Origin: Streptomyces sp. H39-S7
GTDB lineage: Bacteria > Actinomycetota > Actinomycetes > Streptomycetales > Streptomycetaceae
DNA: 64,000 bases
Direction of reading: 5' to 3'
Assembly: GCF_027158205.1 (NCBI RefSeq)
Contig: NZ_JAPVLU010000035.1
Location: 1-64,000, forward strand
The notes under the pieces were generated by a model that ran no database searches, had not been told where the DNA came from, and worked only from the letters and a program-made list of their open reading frames with translations. Shown piece by piece: positions 9,259 through 17,198 of this stretch (position 1 is the first letter of the stretch; every line of letters starts with the position of its first letter). Made by a program: the position numbers and the translations under genes.

Positions 9259-9921
9259 ATGAAGATCGGCATCATCGGCGCGGGAAACATCGGCGGAAAC
9301 CTCACGCGTCGCCTGGCGGCGCTCGGGCACGACGTGTCCGTGGCCAATTCGCGGGGGCCCGAAACGCTGGCCGCGCTGGTCGAGGAGACCGGGGCCACCG
9401 CGGTGCCCGTCGCGGAGGCGGCGCGTGGGGCCGACGTCGTCGTGGTCACCATTCCGTTGAAGAACGTGCCCGATCTGCCCGCCGGGCTCCTCGACGGAGC
9501 GGCTGAGGGCTTCACCCTCATCGAGACCGGCAACTACTACCCGCAGGAGCGCGACGGGCGGATCGCCGCGATCGAGGACGAGGGCATCACCGAGAGCCGC
9601 TGGACGGAGGGCCATCTCGGCCACCCGGTGGTGAAGGTCTTCAACGGCACCTACGCGCAGGACATCCTGGACAAGCCGCGCCCGGCCGGCGCCGCGGACC
9701 GGGTCGCGCTGCCGATCTCCGGTGACGACGAGAGTGGGAAGAAGGCCGTCCGGTCCCTGCTCGACGAACTCGGCTTCGACACCGTCGACACGGGCGGCCT
9801 CGACGAGTCCTGGCGCCAGCAGCCCGGCACCCCGGTCTACGGGCTCGCGGCCGGCACCGACGAGATCGTCGCCGCGCTGGCGGCGGCCTCCCCCGAACGC
9901 CCGGCGGACTTCCGCGGCTGA
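9259..9921 (+). CDS. NADPH-dependent F420 reductase-like / NAD(P)-binding oxidoreductase
   Basis: The 220-residue protein begins with a dinucleotide-binding fold (MKIGIIGAGNIGGNLTRRLA), with Ser-Arg-Gly after the second strand as in NADP-preferring members, and the VVVVTIPLKNVPDLP segment typical of the F420_oxidored family. These enzymes pass hydride between NADPH and coenzyme F420 or reduce small carbonyl substrates. Sequence alone cannot decide which. ATG 9259 has GGAG nine bases upstream. The gene stands alone and ends before a strong bidirectional terminator shared with the converging hydrolase gene. Confidence 0.8.
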   Translation: MKIGIIGAGNIGGNLTRRLAALGHDVSVANSRGPETLAALVEETGATAVPVAEAARGADVVVVTIPLKNVPDLPAGLLDGAAEGFTLIETGNYYPQERDGRIAAIEDEGITESRWTEGHLGHPVVKVFNGTYAQDILDKPRPAGAADRVALPISGDDESGKKAVRSLLDELGFDTVDTGGLDESWRQQPGTPVYGLAAGTDEIVAALAAASPERPADFRG

Positions 9922-9961
9922 CCTGCCGCGGCGCAGCCGATGGCGCGCCGGTGGCCCGGCA

Positions 9962-9999
9962 CCGCCCCGCCGTCCGCCGTTGGGCGGACGGCGGGGCGG
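9962..9999. terminator. Bidirectional intrinsic terminator
   Basis: A perfect 17-bp G+C stem with a GTTG loop lies between two converging genes, 40 bp after one stop and 7 bp before the other. Confidence 0.8.
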
Positions 10000-10006
10000 C
10001 CGGCGG

Positions 10007-10744
10007 CTACCTCAGATGCCGGGTGAGGAACTGGGCCGCGGCGTCCCCCGCGAACTGCGGGACGCCGGTGTGCCCACCCAGATTGGCGTTCAGCGTCTTC
10101 TCCTTGGAGCCGAAGGCGTCGAACAGGTCCAGGGCCGCCTGGCGGTCGTTCCCTTCGTCGTCCCACTGCAGCAGGACGTGCAGCGGAATGGTGACCTGCC
10201 GGGCCTCCTCGAACATGGCGCGAGGGACGTAACTCCCGGCGAACAGAACGGCGGCCGAGATGCGCGGCTCGACCCTCGCCAGCCGGACCCCGATGGAGAT
10301 CACTCCCCCCGAGTACCCCACCGGGCCGCCGATCTCAGGCAGCGCGAGGAGGGCGTCCAGGGCTGCCTGCCATTCCGGGACCGCCTTGTCGACCAGCGGG
10401 AGGACGAGCCGGTCCACGATCTCGTCGCTGACCGGCTCACCCGCCTCCACCGCCCGGCGCAGGTCGGCGCGGGCCTGCTCGGCGGCGGCGGAACGGGGCC
10501 GGTCGCCGCTTCCGGGGAGCTCGATGGTGGCCGCGGCGAAACCATCCGCCGCGGAGTGCCGGGCCCGGCCCACCAGCCGGGGGTACATCGTGTGCAGTCC
10601 GCCGGGGTGGCCGATCAGGATCAGCGGCGCCGGTGCGGATCCGGATGCGGATCCGGGCGTCCAGAGGATGCCGGGGATCTCGCCGAGGGTGAATTCGCGT
10701 TCGAGGACGCCGTCGTCGAAGCGCTGTTCGGAAGTGAAGTGCAT
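10007..10744 (-). CDS. Alpha/beta hydrolase (dienelactone-hydrolase/acetyl-esterase-like)
   Basis: A cytoplasmic protein of 245 residues with the alpha/beta-hydrolase pattern: an oxyanion-region motif (LILIGHPGG), a nucleophile elbow GYSGG, an acid candidate in LLQWDDEGND and a late His in GGHTGVPQF. Related Streptomyces proteins are annotated as alpha/beta hydrolase or FrsA-like, and the substrate is not known. GAAAGG lies 7 nt before the ATG. The gene is monocistronic, bounded downstream by a terminator and upstream by a 280-bp gap to the sigJ unit. Confidence 0.82.
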   Translation of the reverse strand: MHFTSEQRFDDGVLEREFTLGEIPGILWTPGSASGSAPAPLILIGHPGGLHTMYPRLVGRARHSAADGFAAATIELPGSGDRPRSAAAEQARADLRRAVEAGEPVSDEIVDRLVLPLVDKAVPEWQAALDALLALPEIGGPVGYSGGVISIGVRLARVEPRISAAVLFAGSYVPRAMFEEARQVTIPLHVLLQWDDEGNDRQAALDLFDAFGSKEKTLNANLGGHTGVPQFAGDAAAQFLTRHLR

Positions 10745-10824
10745 GGTCGTGCCTTTCGGGAGTGCTCGTGAACGGCGCTCCCGGACGACCTATCGCCCGA
10801 CCGTGACCCCGGAGGAGAGCACCC

Positions 10825-10887
10825 ATGTCGATTCTGTGTTCACGGGTACCACCTCCTCGTTCTCTTGCACGGCCATCGAAAAAATAG
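10825..10887 (+). CDS. Possible 20-codon small ORF with strong ribosome site
   Basis: A GGAGGAG sequence 7 nt before an ATG opens a 20-codon frame ending in Ser-Lys-Lys and TAG, in the otherwise empty gap between the hydrolase and the sigJ unit. No family is recognised. It could be a leader peptide, another gene scar or chance. No other gene is visible in 10745-11028. Confidence 0.25.
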   Translation: MSILCSRVPPPRSLARPSKK

Positions 10888-11028
10888 CAGTGGTGACCGT
10901 GATCCGCCAACGGGTTTCCGCGGAGGCTCTGTGAGAGGTCGGACGCGCCCCTGGACGGCCGCCATGTCACAGGAAGCCGCGCTGTCTTGTCTTGAGGGGC
11001 GAAGGCGGACGCAGATACCAGGAGAGTG

Positions 11029-11109
11029 ATGATCATGCGGGTGTTCATGGCGCGCGGCAGCGGAGTCCTGCCCGCCTGGCGGCAGGGCTTCGAGCAGGAG
11101 CCGGCATGA
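11029..11109 (+). pseudogene. 26-codon internal-deletion relic of an NAD(P)-dependent oxidoreductase, coupled to sigJ
   Basis: The frame has its own ribosome site (AGGAG, 4 nt before the ATG). It encodes the beginning of a dinucleotide-binding protein (MRVFMARGSGVL, compare MRIFVTGASGVLG) directly joined to a typical end of such proteins (AWRQGFEQEP, compare SWRDGF). Its stop overlaps the sigJ start as ATGA. In many Streptomyces genomes a full-length NAD(P)-binding oxidoreductase lies directly before sigJ. I infer that a deletion removed the whole middle while keeping the frame, the ribosome site and translational coupling. It may now serve as a coupling leader. Confidence 0.6.
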
Positions 11110-12140
11110 CCCGCACCGAGGAGTTCCAGGAGCTGCGACCGCTGCTGTTCTCGATCGCCTACCGGATCCTGGGCAGCGTGACCGAGGCCGAGGACGCCGT
11201 GCAGGAGACCTGGCTGCGCTGCGCGACGTCCACGACACCGCCCACCTCCGCCAAGGCCTACCTGTCGGCCGTGGTCACCCGCATCTCGATCAACGTGCTG
11301 CGCTCGGCCCGCGTCCGGCGCGAGGCGTACGTCGGACCGTGGTTCCCCGAGCCGCTGCTCACCGACCCCTATCAGGACCCGCAGCAGTCGGCGGAACTGG
11401 CCGACTCCGTTTCCATGGCGGCCCTGTTGCTGCTGGAGCGGCTCAGCCCGCTGGAGCGGGCGGTGTTCGTCCTGCGGGAGGTGTTCGCCTTCGGCTTCCC
11501 GGAGATCGGCACGGCGGTGGGCCGCTCCGAGGCGGCGTGCCGGCAGTTGGTGGTGCGGGCGCGCCGCCACATGGACGAGGGCCGGCCGCGCTTCGAAGCC
11601 GACCGGCGCGAGCGCGACGCACTCGCCGGACGGTTCTTCGACGCGTTGCGGGAAGGCGACATCGACGGGCTGCGGGACCTGCTCGCCGCCGACGTGTCGT
11701 TGGTAGCGGACAGCGGTGGCAAGGCCCCGCAGTGGGCCGGGGGCTTCTTCGGCGCCGAGCAGGTGTCCCGGGTCCTCGGCGTCCTCCTGCCGCCGTTCGT
11801 CCTCATCGGCGGTGTCTTGGAACCGCACTCGATGAACGGCCAGCCCGGCGCGATCTTCCGCGACCGGGACGGGAAAGTCATCAACACCTGGACCCTCGAT
11901 GTCCTCGACGGGCAGATCCTGGCGATCCGCACGGTGAGCAACCCCGACAAGCTCGGGCATGTGGGCCCCGTGGCCGATGCCTGGGCGGTCTTCCGCGAAG
12001 CGCAGCAGGCCGACCGGGACGCGCACCGACCGCAGGAGAGCCGACGGCGTTCCCGACAGACCGTGGGGCCCCGGCCTTCGGACGGCGCGGCCCAAGGCGC
12101 GCCCTCCGCACACGAACCATCACAGGAGAATCGGACATGA
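11106..12140 (+). CDS. sigJ: RNA polymerase sigma factor SigJ (ECF41-like, C-terminal SnoaL domain)
   Basis: This 344-residue ECF sigma factor has region 2 (LLFSIAYRILGSVTEAEDAV with DAVQETWLR) and region 4 (LSPLERAVFVLREVFAFGF with helix-turn-helix GRSEAACRQLVVRA). A ~120-residue SnoaL/NTF2-like domain follows (from FFDALREGDIDGL), which in this group tunes sigma activity without a classic anti-sigma factor. ATG 11106 has AGGAG 5 nt upstream and overlaps the stop of the 26-codon relic. The last ~45 residues are an extra Arg/Gln/Pro-rich tail. Its stop overlaps the start of the FMN reductase, so the redox genes downstream form its operon. Confidence 0.9.
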   Translation: MTRTEEFQELRPLLFSIAYRILGSVTEAEDAVQETWLRCATSTTPPTSAKAYLSAVVTRISINVLRSARVRREAYVGPWFPEPLLTDPYQDPQQSAELADSVSMAALLLLERLSPLERAVFVLREVFAFGFPEIGTAVGRSEAACRQLVVRARRHMDEGRPRFEADRRERDALAGRFFDALREGDIDGLRDLLAADVSLVADSGGKAPQWAGGFFGAEQVSRVLGVLLPPFVLIGGVLEPHSMNGQPGAIFRDRDGKVINTWTLDVLDGQILAIRTVSNPDKLGHVGPVADAWAVFREAQQADRDAHRPQESRRRSRQTVGPRPSDGAAQGAPSAHEPSQENRT

Positions 12141-12730
12141 TCAGGATCGGCATCATCATCGGCAGCACCCGCCCCGGCCGCAACGGCGACCGGGTGGCCC
12201 GCTGGGTAGGTGATCTCGCGGCCGAACACGCGGGCGGCGCGGCGGACTTCGAGCTCGTGGACCTCGTCGACCACGCGCTGCCGCTGCTCGACGAGGCCGT
12301 CCCGGCGGCCGCAGCGCCCGGCCGGCAGCCGCACACCCGGCGATGGGCGAAGCGGATCGCCTCGTACGACGCCTTCCTCATCGTCACGCCCGAGTACAAC
12401 ACCGCCCCGCCCGCCGCTCTGGCCAACGCCATCGACTACCTCCTCCAGGAGTGGGGCGGCAAGCCGGTCGGCTATGTGGGCTACGGCATCTTCGGTGCGG
12501 TCATGGCGGTGCAGAAGCTGCGCGCGCAGGCGGGCGTGCTGCGGATGGCCGACATCGGACCGCAGGTGGCGCTGTCACTGCACGAGGACTTCGTGGACTT
12601 CGCCGACTTCCGGCCCCGCCCCCTGCACACGGCGCAGGTCCACGCGATGGTCGACGAGTTGGTGGCGTGGGCGCAGGCGCTCAAACCGCTGCGCGTACCG
12701 TCCGCCGTCGTGGTGGAGAAGGCGTCCTGA
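12137..12730 (+). CDS. NADPH-dependent FMN reductase / NAD(P)H oxidoreductase
   Basis: The flavodoxin-like fold shows the FMN phosphate loop GSTRPGRNGDRVARW, the VTPEYNTAPPAALANAIDYL segment of the NADPH-dependent FMN reductase family and a following GKPVGYVGYG strand. The 197-residue length is typical. It probably reduces FMN or quinones with NADPH, a detoxifying role that fits a SigJ-linked operon. Its ATG overlaps the sigJ stop (ATGA), so translation is coupled. The next gene follows after 19 bp. Confidence 0.88.
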   Translation: MIRIGIIIGSTRPGRNGDRVARWVGDLAAEHAGGAADFELVDLVDHALPLLDEAVPAAAAPGRQPHTRRWAKRIASYDAFLIVTPEYNTAPPAALANAIDYLLQEWGGKPVGYVGYGIFGAVMAVQKLRAQAGVLRMADIGPQVALSLHEDFVDFADFRPRPLHTAQVHAMVDELVAWAQALKPLRVPSAVVVEKAS

Positions 12731-12749
12731 CCAGCGAAAGGCCATCGTC

Positions 12750-13445
12750 ATGCGTATCGCCGTCTTCGGAGCCAACGGTCCCACCGGCCGTCTGCTCACC
12801 GGCCAGGCACTCGCCGCCGGTCACCAGGTCGCCGCGGTCACCCGGCAGCCGGACTCGTTTCCGCTGCACCATGACCGGCTGGAGGTCGTCGGTGCCGACG
12901 TGCTCGACCCGATAGCCGTCGACGCCGTCGTGGCAGGGCGCGACGCGGTGCTGTCCACCCTCGGGGTACCCGCCGGCAGAAAACCGATCACCACGTACTC
13001 CCAAGGAGTGGCCCATATGGTCGCCGCGATGCAACGGCATCGGGTGCGTCGACTCGCCGTGGTCAGCTCCAGCGGGGTCGACCCGAGCCCGTACTCCGAC
13101 GGGGGGTTCCTGTTCAACCGCGTCCTTCTGCCGTACGTCACCAGGGTGTTGGGCAAGACGCTCTACGACGACATGCGGCGCATGGAAACCCTGGTCAGGG
13201 CCAGCGACCTGGACTGGACGATCGTGCGCCCCAGTGGCCTCTACCACCTGCCCTCAGTCACCGACTACACCCTCGTCGCAGGACACGCCGACAACAGGTT
13301 CACCGCCCGGGTGGACCTCGCCGCCGGCCTGCTCGCCCTGCTGGACGACGACCGCCACCTGCGCACCACCCTCAGCGTCACCACCACCGCCGCCAACCCC
13401 ACCATGCTCCAATGGATCCGCCACGAAGCACGCGCCCGCAAGTGA
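12750..13445 (+). CDS. NAD(P)H-binding protein, atypical SDR / NmrA-like
   Basis: The 231-residue protein starts with the nucleotide-binding motif FGANGPTGRLL and carries an SDR-like core (DAVLSTLGVP, RLAVVSSSGVDPSP, IVRPSGL), as in the NAD(P)H-binding atypical SDR group near NmrA. Such proteins bind NADP(H) and act as reductases or redox-sensing regulators. GAAAGG 8 nt upstream supports ATG 12750. It is the third gene of the sigJ operon. The 26-codon relic at the head of that operon looks like the stump of a related protein. Confidence 0.85.
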   Translation: MRIAVFGANGPTGRLLTGQALAAGHQVAAVTRQPDSFPLHHDRLEVVGADVLDPIAVDAVVAGRDAVLSTLGVPAGRKPITTYSQGVAHMVAAMQRHRVRRLAVVSSSGVDPSPYSDGGFLFNRVLLPYVTRVLGKTLYDDMRRMETLVRASDLDWTIVRPSGLYHLPSVTDYTLVAGHADNRFTARVDLAAGLLALLDDDRHLRTTLSVTTTAANPTMLQWIRHEARARK

Positions 13446-13495
13446 GCGGAAGCGCGCGGCATCAGCGGCGGCGGCAGCCGCCGGCTGGGGTGAAG

Positions 13496-13670
13496 TTCGG
13501 CCGGCGCGGCGGGATGGTGATCGCCTGGTCGGGAATGCGCGGCGCGATCACGATGGCCGCCGCCCAGACCCTCCGCCCGCTCGACCGGCGCGTACAACTC
13601 CCGCGTCCGCACCTTCGCCCAATCCATGATCGACAACGAACTGGCCCGCTTCCAGGACCCCGAGGAATGA
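13496..13670 (+). pseudogene. Fused gene debris, including a Na+/H+ antiporter fragment
   Basis: One frame reads VIAWSGMRGAITMAAAQTL, which closely resembles the WxGMRGxxTLAAA segment of CPA1 (NhaP-type) Na+/H+ antiporters. About 15 bp later another frame reads YNSRVRTFAQSMIDNELARF to a TGA at 13668-13670, a helical C-terminus that I cannot assign. Neither piece has a start codon with a ribosome site. I infer remnants of one or two genes joined by deletion between the SigJ operon and the LysR gene. Confidence 0.55.
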
Positions 13671-13685
13671 CCCGCGCGGTGCCGT

Positions 13686-14564
13686 TCACAGGAGGGACTC
13701 GTCGGCGGGGTGACCCGGCGCCGCGCGCGCAACGGCGGCTTCCGCTGCGGATCCCGCCGTCGCCCGGCCGTGGTTGGCCTCGATCGTGCGGGCCGCCTGG
13801 ACGAAGGCGGTGATGGCGGGGCCGGTGGTCTGTTCGGGCCAGCCCAGGACGAGGCGGGTGGGCGGCACGTCCGACACCGGCACCGCGGTGACGCCGGCGC
13901 TGATCCGTTCGGTGGCGCCGGAACCGACGACGGTGACCAGACGGCCGAGAACGACCCGGTCGACGATCTCGTCGAGTCCGATCGACGGACACTCGGCCGC
14001 GAACGCCGCCTCCTGACGCAGCTCGGCGATGGTCACGCTCGCCCGGAGCGCCAGCGGATGACTCACCGGCAGCAGCGCGAAGGGCGCCTCCTCGGTGAGG
14101 TCGGCCGTCCGCAGTCCGCTCAGGTCGTCGGTGCCCCGGCACAGCAGCGCGATGTCGGCCCGGCCGTCCCGCAGTGCGGCCAGGCGATCGTGGGTGAAGA
14201 CGACGTCGTGATGGTCCGCGGCCGGGGCCCCGAGGAGGTCGCCGAGCAGCCCGGACGCCGTGCCGGGGCGCACGGCCATGACCAGGCCGCCGGGTCGGTC
14301 CGTGCGTCGGACGCGGCGCACCGCGGAGTCGAGGGCGTGCAGGATCCGCCGGCTGTCGGCGAGGAACGCCGTTCCGGCGTCGGTCAGGGCCACGTGGCGG
14401 CTGGTGCGGTGCAGCAGCTGTACCTGAAGGCGGCGCTCCAGGCGGCCGATGGCGCGTGACAACGGCGGCTGGGCGATGCCCAACCGCTCGGCGGCCCGGC
14501 TGAAGTGCAGTTCCTCCGCGACCGCGATGAAGTACACCAGTTCTCGCGTCTCCAGACGATCCAT
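13686..14564 (-). CDS. LysR-family transcriptional regulator
   Basis: A winged helix-turn-helix lies at the N-terminus (LVYFIAVAEELHFSRAAERL, then QPPLSRAIGRLERRLQ) with a LysR substrate-binding domain to about residue 270, then an Ala-rich tail. The 292-residue length is normal. It is divergent from the SnoaL-like gene at 14662, and a perfect T-N11-A palindrome overlaps its own start codon. Autorepression and control of the divergent pair are therefore likely. The inducer is unknown. Confidence 0.92.
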   Translation of the reverse strand: MDRLETRELVYFIAVAEELHFSRAAERLGIAQPPLSRAIGRLERRLQVQLLHRTSRHVALTDAGTAFLADSRRILHALDSAVRRVRRTDRPGGLVMAVRPGTASGLLGDLLGAPAADHHDVVFTHDRLAALRDGRADIALLCRGTDDLSGLRTADLTEEAPFALLPVSHPLALRASVTIAELRQEAAFAAECPSIGLDEIVDRVVLGRLVTVVGSGATERISAGVTAVPVSDVPPTRLVLGWPEQTTGPAITAFVQAARTIEANHGRATAGSAAEAAVARAAPGHPADESLL

Positions 14565-14577
14565 ACCTTCAAGGTAT
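14563..14577. promoter_or_regulatory. LysR-type operator overlapping the regulator's start codon
   Basis: ATACCTTCAAGGTAT is a 15-bp perfect inverted repeat apart from its central base and contains the T-N11-A core of LysR boxes. It lies on the start codon of the LysR gene in the 97-bp divergent gap. Confidence 0.7.
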
Positions 14578-14661
14578 CAACCGTTGCGAGAGCCGTCATG
14601 GCTCCCGGTCCGTCCCCAGTGGTCCACTCGAATCCGGCACTGCGAAGGGACCATACGAACG

Positions 14662-15156
14662 ATGCGTGACGAACGTGAGATCCAGCAGATCCTGGCGCGC
14701 TATGTGCGCGCCACCGACCGGCGCGACGGAACGGCGCAGGGCGCCCTGTTCAGCGATGACGCGATCGTGCAGCTCTACGTCAAGACCGGCCCGGACCGCC
14801 ACGAGCCGTTCGGCGAGCCGATCAGCGGCGGCGCCGGGGTGCGGTACGCGGTCGACCACTTCATGGTTCCCCACCCGGAGGGCGGTTCCAGCCACCACAC
14901 GACCTCGGACCACCTCATCGAGGTCGACGGGGACCGCGCCCACCTCAACGCCCAGTTCGTGGTCTTCGAGGTCCGGGCCACGCCGCGGCCGGCCGATGGC
15001 TGGCCCGCCGACGCGTGGGGCGCGCAGGGCACGATCCGGCCCATCGAGTCCGGGTACTACGACATGGACCTGGAACGCGTCCAGGGGCAGTGGAAGATCG
15101 TGCACCACCGCATTCTGGGGGACATGCCGATGGTGCTTCCCGCGGGAGAGCGATGA
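14662..15156 (+). CDS. Nuclear-transport-factor-2/SnoaL-like protein
   Basis: A 164-residue protein of the SnoaL_4 type: helix IQQILARYVRATDRRDGTAQ, then FSDDAIVQLY, a mid-domain HHTTSDHLIEVDGDRA and a final strand with QWKIVHHRILGDM. These cone-shaped folds are isomerases, hydratases or binding proteins for small hydrophobic molecules. No catalytic assignment is possible. It is the first gene after the LysR operator and overlaps the following dehydrogenase remnant by ATGA. A weak GAAGGGA precedes the ATG. Confidence 0.82.
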   Translation: MRDEREIQQILARYVRATDRRDGTAQGALFSDDAIVQLYVKTGPDRHEPFGEPISGGAGVRYAVDHFMVPHPEGGSSHHTTSDHLIEVDGDRAHLNAQFVVFEVRATPRPADGWPADAWGAQGTIRPIESGYYDMDLERVQGQWKIVHHRILGDMPMVLPAGER

Positions 15157-15639
15157 GAGCCGTCGTCTACCGCCGCTTCGGCGGCCCGGAGGTGCTGGAG
15201 CTCACCGACCTGCCCCGGCCCAAGACCCACGTGGACTCCGTCCTCATCCGGGTCCGGGCCGCCGGGTTGAACCACGCCGACGCGCTCATGCAGGGCGGAG
15301 CACTGAACAGCGCCGTGACCACGTACTTTCCGGTGGTGCCCGGCTGGGACGTCGCCGGTGTGGTGGAAAGCTCCGGCCTCGGAGCAACGGAGTTCACACC
15401 CGGCGACGCGGTCGTCGCGCACCCGGCTCGCCTCCATCGCCGAAACCGGTATACCCGGCAGCACGGACGTCTTCGCACGCCTCGACCGCGCCGATCTCGC
15501 GGCGGTGGCGGCCATGGCCGCGGCGGGCGACCTCTCCGTCCGGATCGGAGCCGTCTTCCCGCTGGAGCGGGCGGCCGAAGCGCAACGCGCCCTCGCCGCC
15601 GGGCGGGTGTCCGGCAAGGTCGTCGTCGAGGTCGGCTGA
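15153..15639 (+). pseudogene. Zinc-type/quinone oxidoreductase with the NAD(P)-binding domain deleted
   Basis: The 5' part encodes the GroES-like domain of a quinone oxidoreductase (MRAVVYRRFGGPEVLELTDL to GWDVAGVV and GDAVVAH). At about 15420 it joins, in the +1 frame, the C-terminal tail of the same kind of protein (RLASIAET, later AVFPLERAAEAQRALAAGRV and GKVVVEVG). The middle ~150 residues with the Rossmann fold and GxGxxG are missing. Both ends are well conserved, so the deletion looks recent. The start overlaps the SnoaL-like gene by ATGA, marking an old two-gene operon. Confidence 0.8.
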
Positions 15640-15691
15640 CGCTGCCGCCCGGTCCGGGGTCGGCGGCACGCTGCCCGGGGTGCGGTTCGTG

Positions 15692-15731
15692 CGTGACGTC
15701 CTCCCCTGTCACGGGAGGGAAGGACGTCACG
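15692..15731. terminator. Bidirectional intrinsic terminator
   Basis: A 10-bp stem (CGTGACGTCC/GGACGTCACG) extended by TCCC/GGGA across an internal loop. It lies between the converging dehydrogenase remnant and glutathione-transferase-like gene. Confidence 0.7.
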
Positions 15732-15757
15732 GGCGCGGCGGTGGGCGCCGGGTGAGC

Positions 15758-16681
15758 TCACGTGACGGACAGGACTCCGGGGAGCTCGATCGCCGCGCCC
15801 GATGATTCCGGGCCGCGGCAGGTGCGGCGGTGCAGGCGCGCCATCCGGTCCGTGTGGAGGTTGTCGCCGAAGGCGGGGTGGCCGTGGAGGCGTCGTACGT
15901 AGGCCCACAGGTGGTCGTGCCGGGCGATGGCGCGCACCGCGTCGGCGTCCAGGTGGAGGCGGTCGACGAGGTCGAGGTGGACGAGGGTCGCCCACAGGTC
16001 CACATCCGCCGCGGTCAGTTCGTCGCCGAGCGCGTAGGGTCCGGCGGCCAGTTGGCGGTCGAGCAGTTCCAGCGCCGCGAGCAGCGTTTCCAGCGCCTCC
16101 CCCTGACGGTGCGACGCCGGGGCCGCACCGGCCCGCTGGGCCGCTTCGGCGATGTCCTCGTCCAGGAGGTGGCGGATGGCGTCGATGTCCGTGACCAGGG
16201 CCTGCGGGCGCAGCCGGGGCAGATCGGCGCAACCGGGCGCGGCGAAGTGGTCGGCGAGGTCGCGGAGGATGTCGGGGGTGTGATTGCTGACGACGCGCCC
16301 GCTCCAGCGGTCGGTCAGCGCGGGCACGGTCAGCGGACCGTCGTAGTGGTACCGGGCGGCTTCGTAGGCGCTGCGCAGGGACGCGAGCGGGTCGGGGGTG
16401 CCGGCCGACACCGGGACGAGGGTGGTGGCGACCGTGTCCGTCAGGGCGAGCAGGTCCAGGGTGATCGCCACTCGCAGTGAGCGCGGACAGCCCGGCGTGA
16501 GGTACACCTGGTAGCGGCCGGGCGCCGGGTAGAACCCGCCGGCGAGGTCGACGCCGATGCGGCTGCCGAAGTGCGCCGAGCGGGCGGCCGCGGCGCCGAG
16601 GGGGTCGCACGGAACGGGTCGGAACGCGTCGAACGTCGCCGGGTGCGAGGTGAGCGGGCGGGGCAGAGCGGTCTCGGGCAT
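15758..16681 (-). CDS. Glutathione S-transferase-like / glutathionyl-hydroquinone reductase family protein
   Basis: The 307-residue protein has the large GST architecture of the Xi class (glutathionyl-hydroquinone reductase, ECM4-like): an N-terminal extension, a thioredoxin-like domain with Cys in LTPGCPRSLR, the RYHYDGPLTVPALTDRWSGRVVSN segment (in part), and an all-helical C-terminal domain with LTAADVDLWATLVHLDLV. Actinobacteria use mycothiol instead of glutathione, so the thiol partner is open. The usual CPWA motif is CPRS here. ATG 16681 has GGAGA 4-5 nt upstream. A 10-bp hairpin lies in its leader. Confidence 0.82.
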   Translation of the reverse strand: MPETALPRPLTSHPATFDAFRPVPCDPLGAAAARSAHFGSRIGVDLAGGFYPAPGRYQVYLTPGCPRSLRVAITLDLLALTDTVATTLVPVSAGTPDPLASLRSAYEAARYHYDGPLTVPALTDRWSGRVVSNHTPDILRDLADHFAAPGCADLPRLRPQALVTDIDAIRHLLDEDIAEAAQRAGAAPASHRQGEALETLLAALELLDRQLAAGPYALGDELTAADVDLWATLVHLDLVDRLHLDADAVRAIARHDHLWAYVRRLHGHPAFGDNLHTDRMARLHRRTCRGPESSGAAIELPGVLSVT

Positions 16682-17198
16682 GGCTCTCCAATGCGGGCAA
16701 GAAGCTTGGATGTGCCGGAGCGGCGCCGGTGACAGGACGCCGGGAAGCCGGCGTCCTGGTACGGGAGACGCCTGACCCGGTGGGGGTGCCTTCGGGAGCT
16801 GTCCCGTCAGGCGGCTGGGCCGCCGGTCGCGCTGCAGACCCGCTGCAAGTCGATGTGGAGACGTCGGGTCAGGAGCGGCCGTCGGCCGCTCGACTTCCCC
16901 GTTCCCCTGCCCCTGCACGGCATTCTCACAGTGTGATCGGGCCCTGCGGAGCCGTCAAGGAGGCTGCCGCGACCTTATGGCGCATGGTGCCGCGCGTTGC
17001 GATGCCGTCCCAACAGCCGGTTGGACGTTGACTTTCCTCCGGGAATCCTTCTACGTTACGGCGCAGAGTTACCGGCAGAACCACCCTGCGTGCCGCGACG
17101 AGCCCCGGCTGGTCGGCAAACCGCGCGCGTCGCGGCGGGGTGGACACAGGGCTGCAGGACCTTCGGCAGACCGAGGCCCCCAGGGGCGGAACGGGGCG
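16682..17198. other. 517-bp divergent intergenic region with hairpin and promoter
   Basis: No gene is visible. It holds a 10-bp stem-loop (AGGACGCCGG, loop GAAG) at 16734-16757, which lies in the leader of the GST-like gene and could attenuate it. It also holds the promoter of the sulfur-transport operon at 17028-17057. I looked for SAM, cobalamin and glycine riboswitch cores on both strands and saw none. Confidence 0.6.
17028..17057 (+). promoter_or_regulatory. Sigma70/HrdB-type promoter of the sulfur-uptake operon
   Basis: TTGACT (17028-17033) and TACGTT (17052-17057) are spaced by 18 bp. A transcript from here would carry the leader peptide at 17199 before the transporter genes. Confidence 0.55.

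Noticed and set aside
10437..12113. 558-residue frame opposite sigJ
   Set aside because: No motif; shadow of the sigma-factor gene.
16760..16900. Riboswitch upstream of the GST-like gene or sulfur operon
   Set aside because: No SAM, cobalamin, TPP or glycine core found by eye; a covariance-model search would be decisive.
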